Assembly: GCA_009760885.1 (NCBI GenBank)
Contig: CM019708.1
Coordinates: forward strand, 18,843,189 to 18,907,188
Source of the DNA: Achatina immaculata
Lineage: Eukaryota > Mollusca > Gastropoda > Stylommatophora > Achatinidae
Reading direction: 5' to 3'
DNA: 64,000 nt
In this document: piece by piece, positions 45,701 to 57,700 of the stretch
How the letters are laid out: each line of letters begins with the position of its first letter
Position numbering within the stretch: the stretch's first letter is position 1
Notes under the pieces: model-generated
The model's input: only the letters and a program-made list of their open reading frames with translations
Database searches by the model: none
Told to the model about the DNA's origin: nothing
Translations under genes and position numbers: made by a program

Positions 45701-48700
45701 TCTCTAAACGTCTTCATTTCTAATCGTATTGTGGATTTAATATTAAGGATCCATCTCAGGCAACTGTACAAATGTCTGCAGTATTGTCTTTGTCACTTTC
45801 CATCTCTCTGGCCCTTGTCTTTGGCTGCAGAGTAAACATAAGCTTATTTCTAGAGTGCCTTCCTTTTCCACGACGAGATTTTACGTTTCCTCCGTCAATA
45901 TTTTAGTAATTCGTGTGTTTGTCTCTGGCTGACTGTCCTGATGACCAAACTCCTTTGTCACCTTTTATGACATGACTGGAATGTAGCAGGAGCTGTATTT
46001 TTATCCTCCGGCACTACTGTCCAGGTCTCGCAGCCGAACAGGGAAGAATGATAGATAAGTAAATGGATAATTTTTTTTTTATTTGAAGGTCCGCTGGTGA
46101 AAACGTTACATACATGGCATCAAGAAGTATTTATAGAACAATCAGCAACTTCACTGGCCCGAAGACTGATTCTTCAACAGTAAGTTCTTCATTGTATGTG
46201 TGCATTTTCATGTCGGCGTCTACTATAGTTTGTGTATGTTTTAGTTTTATTTCCCCTCGGAATGTTAGAGAAGATGTAGAAAAAGATTATTACGATGCCA
46301 TAACAATTGGAGGCTATGAAATACCAGAGATTAGATATGCTGATGACACAGTATTACTGTCCACAACACAAAAAGGAATGGAAAAACTAATTATGTCAGT
46401 CCGTAAGAACAGCTAAGAGCACAATCTCTATCTTAATGCGAAGAAAACTAAATTGATGACAACTGACAAAACAAACGAGGCCGCTGATATATGTATCAAT
46501 GAGGAAAAACTGGAAGAAGTGAAGAGTTTTAAATATCTTGGATCACTACTAACTAATAATGGAGATACAATGAGGTAAATTAAAAAGAGGACGTCTATCA
46601 CTCTTCAAAAAGTAAAACAACTAAAGAATATGTGGAGAGGAACAGACAGAACCACAAAAATGAGATTTTTAAGGGCATGCATCTTTCCCATCGAAACACA
46701 TGCCTGTGAGACCTGGACACTTAACAAAACAGCTGAGAAACACATAAATGCTTTTGAATGTAAATGCTACAGAAGAGTTCTTCAAATATCATGGACACAA
46801 AAAAAAACAACAAATATATCCATACTACAAGAACTTAATATTGAAGAAGGCTGGCTGGTAAAGAGGATTAAAGAGTAAAGTAAAGATAGTCCCATAGCAT
46901 TTCAAATGCCGTAGGGGGTGAAGCGTTAGAGACCTCATTATGCTGGGTCATCAGCGTGTGAGGTAGGGTGACCAGTTCCTTTCCTCGCTGCCTTTACTTC
47001 CCAGATTTTCTCTGGTACCCATTTTACGAGGCTGGGTCGACCTCAGGGCCGTATTGGTCGGAAAAAAAATCCCGCAGGATTAAAGAGAGAAAACTTAAAT
47101 ATTTTGGACACATTAAACATCATGATAATTTAGAGAAAACCGTCTTGGAAGGATACATAATGGGAAAAAGAAAGAGAGGAAGACCAAAATGAAGATGGCT
47201 GCAAGACATCGTTGACTATCTGCAAATGGATGCAGCAGCGGCAGACCATCTTGCTCACAACCGAGAGGCCTACAGCAGTGCTGTTTGGGAGGCAAAGTTC
47301 CACAAGGAACATGCAAATGAATGAATGAATGAATGAGTGTTTCATGAGTTAGTGTTAGTGCAAAATTGTGCACGCAAACATCATAGCTTTCATAATGAGT
47401 TAGTTCTTGTAATGCAGTGAATACTGTAGTAACTTTTAAAAAATACATTGTGGTAGTAAGTTTTAATACCATTATACCTTCTTTTGATGTTTTGTTGTCT
47501 TATATTGTCCTCTATTCCCCTGGAACTGCCAGCTGATGTTTTGTTGCCTTGTATTGTCCTCTATTCCCCTGGAACTGCCAGCTGATGTTTTGTTGCCTTG
47601 TATTGTCCTCTATTCCCCTGGAACTGCCAGCTGATGTTTTGTTGCCTTGTATTGTCCTCTATTCCCCTGGAACTGCCAGCTGATGTTTTGTTGCCTTGTA
47701 TTGTCCTCTATTCCCCTGGAACTGCCAGCTGATGTTTTGTTGCCTTGTATTGTCCTCTATTCCCCTGGAACTGCCAGCTGATGTTTTGTTGCCTTGTATT
47801 GTCCTCTATTCCCCTGGAACTGCCAGCTGATGTTTTGTTGCCTTGTATTGTCCTCTATTCCCCTGGAACTGCCAGCTGATGTTTTGTTGCCTTGTATTGT
47901 CCTCTATTCCCCTGGAACTGCCAGCTGATGTTTTGTTGCCTTGTATTGTCCTCTATTCCCCTGGAACTGCCAGCTGATGTTTTGTTGCCTTGTATTGTCC
48001 TCTATTCCCCTGGAACTGCCAGCTGATGTTTTGTTGCCTTGTATTGTCCTCTATTCCCCTGGAACTGCCAGCTGATGTTTTGTTGCCTTGTATTGTCCTC
48101 TATTCCCCTGGAACTGCCAGCTGATGTTCTTTACAGCCAGTGCTGTGAAGGTGTTGAAGCATCAATCAACATGAGAGAGGGTTATGGGAGCTTCTTTTTT
48201 TTTCCTCCAGTCTCGGATTGTAAACTAAAAAGCAGGGCGTGAGCAGTACCTCAGCAGACCCCACCGATGTGGAGACTATGGCGACCCCTGCACCGGTACC
48301 TAGGTCAAGCCTGTTGCTGTGGTTACCGAAGAAGAGGTAGGACAGCGTCTTGATCAGCTACGGTTCGCCAGCCCTGACAGCAGCAAAGCGAAATCTTATT
48401 TCTTGTGAAACCTTTTGATACGCCGACGTGCCTTTTTTTGACATAATATCATAATGAAAAAAATATTAAACAATCACATAGGAGAAGCGGAACACATGTG
48501 TGAGTTTTCAAAAATTCCAATAACTGGAAAGTAAAGTGCATATTATGTTAATGATTATAAATATAATCTTGATTAAAATATAAAGAAATCAGCCATGTGT
48601 TAGGTGACAAAACTTTAGGATGTTTCAGTATATGTTCATATGGTTGTTTTTCCCCCGCGTCTAACTTATCTGTTCCAAGTCTTGTTTTTAAAAAAAAATT

Positions 48701-51700
48701 ACTTAACTGCGTGATATTTCTTGAAGCCTTCGTGGTGGAGCCAGCTCAGGTGTAAACTAAGATAATTATTGGTATTTTACTTTTGTAATTATCCTTGGTT
48801 CTTATGATATAATAGGTTCTTTCCACCTGTGTCGATCTTTTCTCTAACGTAGCAGTCTGGCCATCTGGGACAGCAGTCATTTTAAGATGTTAATGATCCA
48901 CGTACAGCACACATTTCAGAGAATGAGAAACATATTGACCAACACATCCTTATCAATGAATGTTAGAAAACGAGTACTAAAATGCTATGTTGAACATATT
49001 TTGTTATATGGAAGTGAATCATGGACAATAGGCAAGTCTGCACAAAAATCATTGGAAGCAGCAGAAATGTGGTTTATTAGAAGAATGTTGCGAATCCCCT
49101 GGACAGCAAAAATAACTAATGAAGAATGTATGAGAAGAGCTGGAGAGACAAAAAACCTTGTCAAAAAGATAAGAGAGAGACAATGTACTTTCATAGGACA
49201 TGCAATGAGAAGAGGGGGCATTGAAAATATTATAACAACAGGAAAAATAGAAGGAAGAAGATCAAGAGGAAGACCAAGAGAAATGATACTGGACAGTCTG
49301 ACGGGATGGTGTGAGAGGAGATCACCAACTGAGCTGATGGCATGCATGAAGGATCGCGTACTCTGGAGAAGCATAATAGCCAACGCCAGTCGGCACGGCA
49401 CATGATGATGATGATGACAGCACACATAGAAACACATGATCGCACAATGGAAAACTCAGAACTAAAAGTTGCGCAACAATTTCCAGCCCACGCTGTTTAT
49501 TAAACGAAAAATGGCGGAACAGGACTGCAACACAGAGTACATGACACAACATAACTGGCAATAATCAATACATAATAATAGCATGGGTTCATTAATCCCA
49601 ATTTACTAACAGTCTCAGTCATGAGTTACAATTATACTCTCTCTCTGAACCTTAAGTGCCCAGGGCACATGGGGCTTCCGCAAGGGTTTTCCACAAATGC
49701 CTGTCCTTTGCCTTTTTTTCTGCTCTTGCCCAGGTGAGCCCTCTATTGGTCAACATCCTTTCTGTTGTTCTTCTCCATGTCTCTGTTGGTGTACCCTTAC
49801 TTCTGGGGTACAGTTATACTAATTGGGGTACTATTATTCCTCAGCTGCTTCGGCCCACCTTTTCTTATTTCGTCCTCTGTCATATGACTTTGGTTATCTG
49901 TGCCCTTGCACCTGGTAGCTCACTACATCTCTCCTTTCTCTACTTCTCCTACGCTCATTCTACCATACGACTTTGGTCGTCGGTGCATTCCGCACCTGGT
50001 AGCCTCCCTATCTTAATTCAGTACCATTCTGTTGCCTGCGCGACGTCTCCTTTCTTCTATAACTCCTTCCTTCTGTTCTTCCCTAACTCCTTCCTCCTTT
50101 CCACCTCATGACACCCGTCATTGCGCCAGCTGCGCTGGTGGCTTCTCTGTGCACCATTCCTTGTGCACGCCCTTAACCTCCTATAAATGCATATAATCAT
50201 CAGTATATTCGTCATATAATCATACAATCAAAAGTGATATTAGCATAATCAATGAACCTATGCAATCACGTAGGAGCAGAACACATATGTGAGTTTTCAA
50301 AAATTCCAATAACTGGAAAGTAAAGTGCATATTATGTTAATGATTATAAATATAATCTTGATTAAAATATAAAGAAACCAGAGCAAAGTTCCGCAAGGGA
50401 AATGCAAATGAATGAGCAGCTGCTAAATATGAATTATGACTCTATAACTCTAATGAAGGAATACAAATCTAACCAACAATATGCTCTCAATTTCCTATCT
50501 TCGTATTAATAATTATAATACCACCTTACATGTACACACAGATACTTTACGCAAATAATATTAAGAGGTGGCGCGATAACTTTGATTTATAACACACAAA
50601 ACTACACTATCACGATTAGGTACATAAATAATATACGAAGAACGACACACATTCAAACATATGCGCCTTACCTCACGAAAACACTATACGATACTAAAGT
50701 GAAATCGTTCCCTCCATTTTTTATTCCATGCATGCCTCTCTCTGTCTACCCGCGATGCGTTGGAACCTGCTCCAGGGAGCCAGGGAGACGGTCTCCGCAT
50801 CCCACCCCTTCTTACACAAGAGCTCGATAAGAGCTGACAGCAAGAACAAACGTCATGTTATATTAATGAAAAAAAGGCCATATCAAACACACCCAGGCGT
50901 ACTGATCATATCGCCCTCTACTGTGCCTACATGTCTAAAGAAAATATGGCCACTAACGCTACATCCATATGTTCACTACAATGGTAAGGTAAAGGTAAAA
51001 TTCCCGTTCCCATGCCATTAAGCCATAATGGGGAATATGGTGTTATGCTCGTTTTCCATGACCTTCGGCACATGAAAGTGTGATGTGGTCAGTATCATGT
51101 CCGGTTGCTTTACCTTCCTAGACTTCTCTGGTACTAATTTTTAGAGGCTGACTGAACACCGGGCCCTTTTTTTTTCTTTTACCAGAAAAAAAACCCACTG
51201 CTTTGACTGAACCCGGTACCGCCAGATTAGTAAACCGAACGCTTAACCACTCAGCTAACCAGGGCGTCCCCACAATGGTAAGACAGTGTAAATAATCCTG
51301 CGCTTTACAAAGATTTACAATCTCCTACATTCCTCAGTAACATGTCACAAGGTCAAGGTATCTCGTTTTCTTCTTCGAAGTCCAATAAGACAGTAGTATT
51401 AGCTGTGGGGTTCTGGTGCTAATGCCCCATATTTTCCTACACCAGAAGGTGGACTAGGATGTGGCACACCATTCCACCTGGCCACCTTTCCTTCCCCAGC
51501 ACCAGAAAGATCCATTTCTCTAATCGTTTTTGTTTCTGATTCGAGTCACCAATTTTCAACATGAGGGCGAATGCAATAACCACTTCTCAACTCAAGGGCT
51601 CTAAAGCCTAGTGATTTTAGCGCATAACTGATTAGAGATTACACAACAAGGCACACCATGCACGAAAATAAAATCACTTTAATGTGTCAAAATAGGAGCT

Positions 51701-54700
51701 GTCGGGTATGAAAATGCATCATACTTTGCTCTAACACCAATCATTTAGGGAACAGGAATCTAACATTTTCTTTTTTTTTCTTTTTGTTTTAACAGGATAG
51801 TTCTCTGACACTGTTGTGGCAACAAGTCTATGACAACGTGGGGGGAACATACACGTGTACATTATACTACCTGGATGAAGAGAATGCACCGCTTTCAGAG
51901 AGTAAAGAGCTTACGTTTAACACTGAAGGTAAGTAGAAGTTGTAACAGTACTATTTCTTGTTTGAGTGATTGATTAGAATAGTTTTATAGACAAGCAGAC
52001 CAGAAGACCAGACATTGACAGTGAGTCCTTTTTGATGGTGGTGTTGGGGGGGGGGGGGGGTTCTGTGAATATCATGGCAGGTAAAGCAATATTTTATGTC
52101 ACTGTCAGAGCCTTTTGTGGCAGGTAAAGCAATATTTTATGTCACTGTTAGAGCCTTTTGTGGCAGGTAAAGCAATATTTTATGTCACTGTTAGAGCCTT
52201 CTGTGGCAGGTAAAGCATATTTTTATGCCACTGTTAGAGCCTTTTGTGGCAGGTAAAGCATATTTTTATATCACTCTTAGAGTCTTTAGTGGCAGGTAAA
52301 GTGTATTTTATATCACTCTTAGAGTCTTTAGTGGCAGGTAAAGTGTATTTTATATCACTTGTAGAGTGCTTTGTGGGACCTCCAACACAGACGTGAAAAC
52401 TGAATGGAGAGACTGTGTATATTACAGATAAGATTACTAGACTGATAATGTTGTGATTGTTTTATTATATAACCAATATTATATATCATCATCATCATCA
52501 TGTGACGTGCCGACTGGCGTTGGCCATTATGGTTCTCCAGAGTATCCGATCCTTCATGCAGGCCATCAGCTCAGTTGGTGATCTCCTCTCACACCATCCC
52601 GTCAGACTGTCCAGTATCATTTCTCTTGGTCTTCCTCTTGATCTTCTTCCTTCTATTTTTCCTGTTGTTATAATATTTTCAATGCCCCCTCTTCTCATTG
52701 CATGTCCTATGAAAGTACACTGTCTCTCTCTCTTATCTTTTTGACAAGGTTTTTTGTCTCTCCAGCTCTTCTCATACATTCTTCATTAGTTATTTTTGCT
52801 GTCCAGGGGATTCGCAACATTCTTCTAATAAACCACATTTCTGCTGCTTCCAATGATTTTTGTGCAGATTTGCCTATTGTCCATGATTCACTTCCATATA
52901 ACAAGATAGGTTCAATATAGCATTTTAGGACTCGTTTTCTAACATTCATTGATAAGGATGTGTTGGTTAATATGTTTCTCATTCTCTGAAATGCAGATAT
53001 ATATATATATAAATGCAGAAATATTATATATATATAGTATATATATGCAGCCAAATCACGGAGAACCATTAAGAGAATAGAAAACAGATTGAGAGGGTTT
53101 GAAGGAAGATAACTCAGGAACATTTTAATAATACAGTGGGAAGAACTCGTGACAAATGAGAAAACAACCAGACGAAAAAGTATTGAGAACGTTACTACAG
53201 AGGTCTTGCGAACGAAAAAGAAGACTATAGAGATGAAACGACGAAGATGGAAATGGCTGGGCCACATACTACAAAGGGATAAAAAAAAACAAGTCACCCC
53301 TTTACTGCCTTGACTTGGACACATCAAGTGAAAAGACAAAAGTGGCAGGCCATTGGATACATGGAGGCCACAGTACAGGAAGAACTAAAGGAAACGGAAA
53401 AGACATGGTTTGTGGTATCCCGTCTTGCTCAAGACAGGATTGCCTGTTGATGCTTTATGCTCTGTTGAGAACACAGAGGACTGATGATAATGATAATATT
53501 AATGTTAGAGAAGAGAGATTATTAAAAAGTACAAATGTCACTAATACATTGCTTATTCTGTATGTATTATGTAAGTGCAGACCCATAACCCTAGTGTTAC
53601 TGTAATCATACCTACTATCTTGTTAGCGTAATCATATATCCCATCTTGTTACTATAATGGTTCTAAGGACTATTAAAGCCTGAGGTGGGGTGGAGGATAC
53701 GTTCTCTACTCCAGTGAAATGTCTCTTAGGCGTGCGTCTCAAATAGACTCTGACAGTCAAGTCCAGCTCATGGCCTTCTCGTGGCAGAACTGTTCAAACA
53801 GACAGGAGAAGGGGCGAAAGTGAATATCTGGCGCCTGAAAACCAGACGCATCGGGTAGATGAGAGTCATGCTTGGTAGCTCATCTACCGCTGCTGGCGAG
53901 ATTCTTCAGCTGCCGTGCGTGGAGTGGGGCTCCTCCTGGCCAGTGAAGAAAGGTGCGATTATGGGTTGCCGTGCGGCACTGTGGAAAAGGTGAAAGAAAG
54001 GAGTAAGTGAAGTAATCAGTATTCTCGAGGTCAGGACTGCTCAAATCACGGCACCTCTGCTCTGGAAGTTGGCCACATCACATGGGCGAATTGCCTGAAC
54101 CGGCTTAACCCAGGGGTTAAGACACTTCTGGTGAGATTCTTCGGATGCCGCGCGAGGAGTGAATCTCCTCCCGGCCAAGGAAGAAAATGCGGAAAAGCAA
54201 TTAGGGCTGCTGTGCGGCGCCGATGTGAAAAGGTGATGGAAAGGATAAAGTGAAGCTTAATCGGTATGTCCAGTAGTATCGCTGCGAGAACTACTCATAC
54301 CACGACGCCTCTGCTCTAGAGGCCGGCCACGTCCGAAATACACCCATACTGGGATAATATGCCTAAACCGGCTTAAACCAGGGGTGAAACTTGATGGCTA
54401 CGCATGTCGTGGTACCTCCGCTCTAGAGGTCGTTCACGTCCCAAACACGCCCATACTGGGATAATATGCCTAAACCGGCCCAACCCAGGGGTGAAAGTCA
54501 CTAGTGGCGAGGATTCGTCCTCCTGGACAAAAGTTCCATCCTGGTCACAACTAGGAAGGGTAGCGACCACGACAACAAAATGCTGAAGTCGGAGACACTG
54601 GACCAGGGCAGACTAGATAGGCAACCACCTCTCACCCGGCGGGGATGTATGCGAATCCTAATCACGCTGATGTTTTCCGGTGAGAAAGTCCAACACTGGA

Positions 54701-57700
54701 CTTGATGGGCAACCACCTCTCACCCGGCGGTGATACACGGGTATTTCAAAACATGTCGAGGTTTTCCTGTGAGAAGGTCCAACTCTGGCCTGGGTGGGCT
54801 ACAACCTCTCACCCAGCGGGGATATACTGATATCCAAAACACGTCGAGGTTTTCCGGTGAGAAAGTCCAACTCTAGACTAAACTGGTGCAACGAAAACCA
54901 CGGTGTCACGCAATCCAGGTTCTGCGACCCACCAAGAATACAGGCTCAAGCCCTGTGATACTCTGAACCTCTTGTGGTCCTCTCGGGGATCTCGTGTGGT
55001 CCTTTCGGGGACCACGCAGGGGACCTGTCGAGGACCACAGGCGTAAATTCAGTAACGTCAGGGGCGGTCTTGGTGGTAGAAGCGAACGAAGAAGAAGAAG
55101 AGTTACTGTAATCCTATCTCCTATCTTATTCTACACATTGTTGATTTTGAAAATTAAGAACATATTTCACTCTAGTTATGAGTATTTCTGGTCTCAGATG
55201 TACGCTATTTTTCCTACCTCAGCTACTTGGTACATTTTTTGCGAAAGAGTATATTTATTACGTATTATGTGATAAGATCAAAGTGATGGTCTATAAAGCG
55301 CATGATCAAACTATACAAAGCTACAGCCATGACAATTTTGTGCTTCTTAACAAGAATATGATGGTTTCATTTTATTTAATAATACATATTACCTATCTGT
55401 CTGTCTGTCCGTCTGTCCGTCCGTCTGTGTATCTTGTACTGCTGTTCTGAACCTTTTTAAATGTATAACAAATATGAGAATGTAATTAAGCTTATTTCAT
55501 GTAGCGACATAAATTAAAATGCAGAGTGTATGAAAAAGAGATGGTATATTAATTAAATTTTAAAAATTAATTTTCTTTTTTCTTTGTCGTGCATATTATG
55601 TTCAGTAACAAATGCCGAATGCCTGTATCTGAGTGAAAGTTGTATGACGAAGGGCAGAATGGTAGACAGGCCTGCGTGCCCAATTCCTAACCCTTTGAAA
55701 ATAAAGTTCGTTTCTTCCTTCGTTCGTTCTGTCAGATCTGGACCCAGTAATAAATACAACACCCAATCATATTCAAGATGGCTTAACCACAACTTTGGTC
55801 GTGGAATGCACATCGATAAATTATGGCCTGAATAATATATCTTTGGTAAGTCTGAGATTTTGTAATGAAGATCAAAGAGTGTGCAATGAAATAACACGGG
55901 GTTTTTAAAAATTTTAGCTGTCATTCTAATTTGAAATATGAGTTTTCGCATCAGTTGTAGTAATGAAGTGTGGCTGCAACTATGTATGAATCTGGATAGG
56001 AGATGGCTTGGAGAGAATAAACACAATTGTTGAGAGAGGGCTAACAGAACTATTTGGTCGGGCTTAATAAAACTGTTGAGAGAGAACTGAAAGAGCTGTT
56101 TGGAGAAGATCAGCAAAGCTGTTAGGAGAAGTCTAACAAAGATGTTCGGAGACAGCTAAGAAAGTTGTGTTAATATTTCGAAGCAGGTGTAATAAAAAAA
56201 ATACTCTTAGAAGTTTTCCTAATAGACAGAGATATATTACTTCGTTGACAAGGCTGAAGTAAATAAAATATTATTCTACATAAGGAATCGGATCTTGGAA
56301 AGCTGTGATGTATTGACCTATCTAATACATTCACATTCACATAGCCTTGCAAAGAGAATAATTTAAAATATAATATTATTTCTTGTGAAAAGACAAGCTA
56401 AGAGCTTTTCTGTATTTAAAAAAAAATATTTTTAGCAATCCTGAATCATTGCGACAGCTTTATCCTATGTATATAAGAAGCCCAAATCAGCCTTGTCTTA
56501 GATAAGTTTCATCAGTGATGCAACATATTTCTGTTTTCAAGCCACCAAAGTTTCAGTTCATTTCCCTATTTCAGCCTGTCCAGATGGAACTCTTCCATAG
56601 TTACAGTGTATCAGAGCAGCGCATTGCATCTGCTATGAACGTTGATTATTATCCTTATGTATTAAATGCTACTTCAGAGAATGGATGGAATATCGTCGGA
56701 AGAGGTACTTCTGAGGTATGTTGCTTCCTTGCTACAAAGCTTAAGAACTATGGTTTTCAAGTTGATTATTATGTTTTGTTGCGTTGGATGTTGTTGCATT
56801 CTGTGATGATGAATCAGTCATTTGCATGTCCCTTGCGGAACTCTGGCTCCCTAACAGCTCTCCTGTAGGCCTCTCTTTTGATGAATCATGAACATTAAAT
56901 AAGACAACAGAAACATCGTGAACATTAAATAAGACAATAGAAACATCATGTACATTAAATAAGACAATAGAAACGTGATGGACATTACATACGACAATAT
57001 AAACATCATGTACATTAAATAAGACAATAGAAACGTCATGGACATTAAATAAAACAATATAAACATCATGGACATTAAATAAGACAATAGAAACATCATG
57101 GACATTAAATAAGACAACAGAAAAATCGTGAACATTAAATAAGACAATAGAAAAATCATGAACACTAAATAAGGCAATAGAAAAACCATGAACCTTAAAT
57201 AAGACAATAGAAACATCATGGACACTAAATAAGACAATAGAAACATCATGGACACTAAATAAGACAATAGAAACAAAAACAAACTTGATCTCCGTATTAT
57301 GTGGGAAAACCGTAGATTGCTGCCTATTTCAATGCTGGAGAATGATAATCATAATAATAATAGTAATAAACAAAGAAGAATACAATAAATTGAAACTAAA
57401 AAAGATTAATAGTGAAAATAAAAACCGGCTGAACACAAGGGTGGAAGTCACTAGTGGCGAGGATTCATCCTCCTGGACAAAAGCTCCATCCTGGTCACAA
57501 CCAGGAAGGGTAGCGGCCACGACCACAGAATGCTGAAGTCGGAGACACTGGACCAGGGCAGTCTAGATAGGCAACCACCTCTCACTTGGCGGGGATGTAC
57601 GCGTATCCTAATCACGCTGAGGTTTTCCGGTGAGAAAGTCAAACACTGGACTGGATGGGCAACCACCTCTCACCCGGCGGTGATACACGGGTATATCAAA

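Noticed and set aside
49656..50111. A 151-codon hydrophobic open frame
   Set aside because: Its start lies antisense to a clear LINE RT terminus (49657-49800 minus); the frame is a shadow of that element and of CT-rich DNA.
56851..57282. A 143-codon antisense frame rich in MFLLSYL
   Set aside because: A product of the 30-bp minisatellite, whose period is a multiple of three; not a membrane protein gene.
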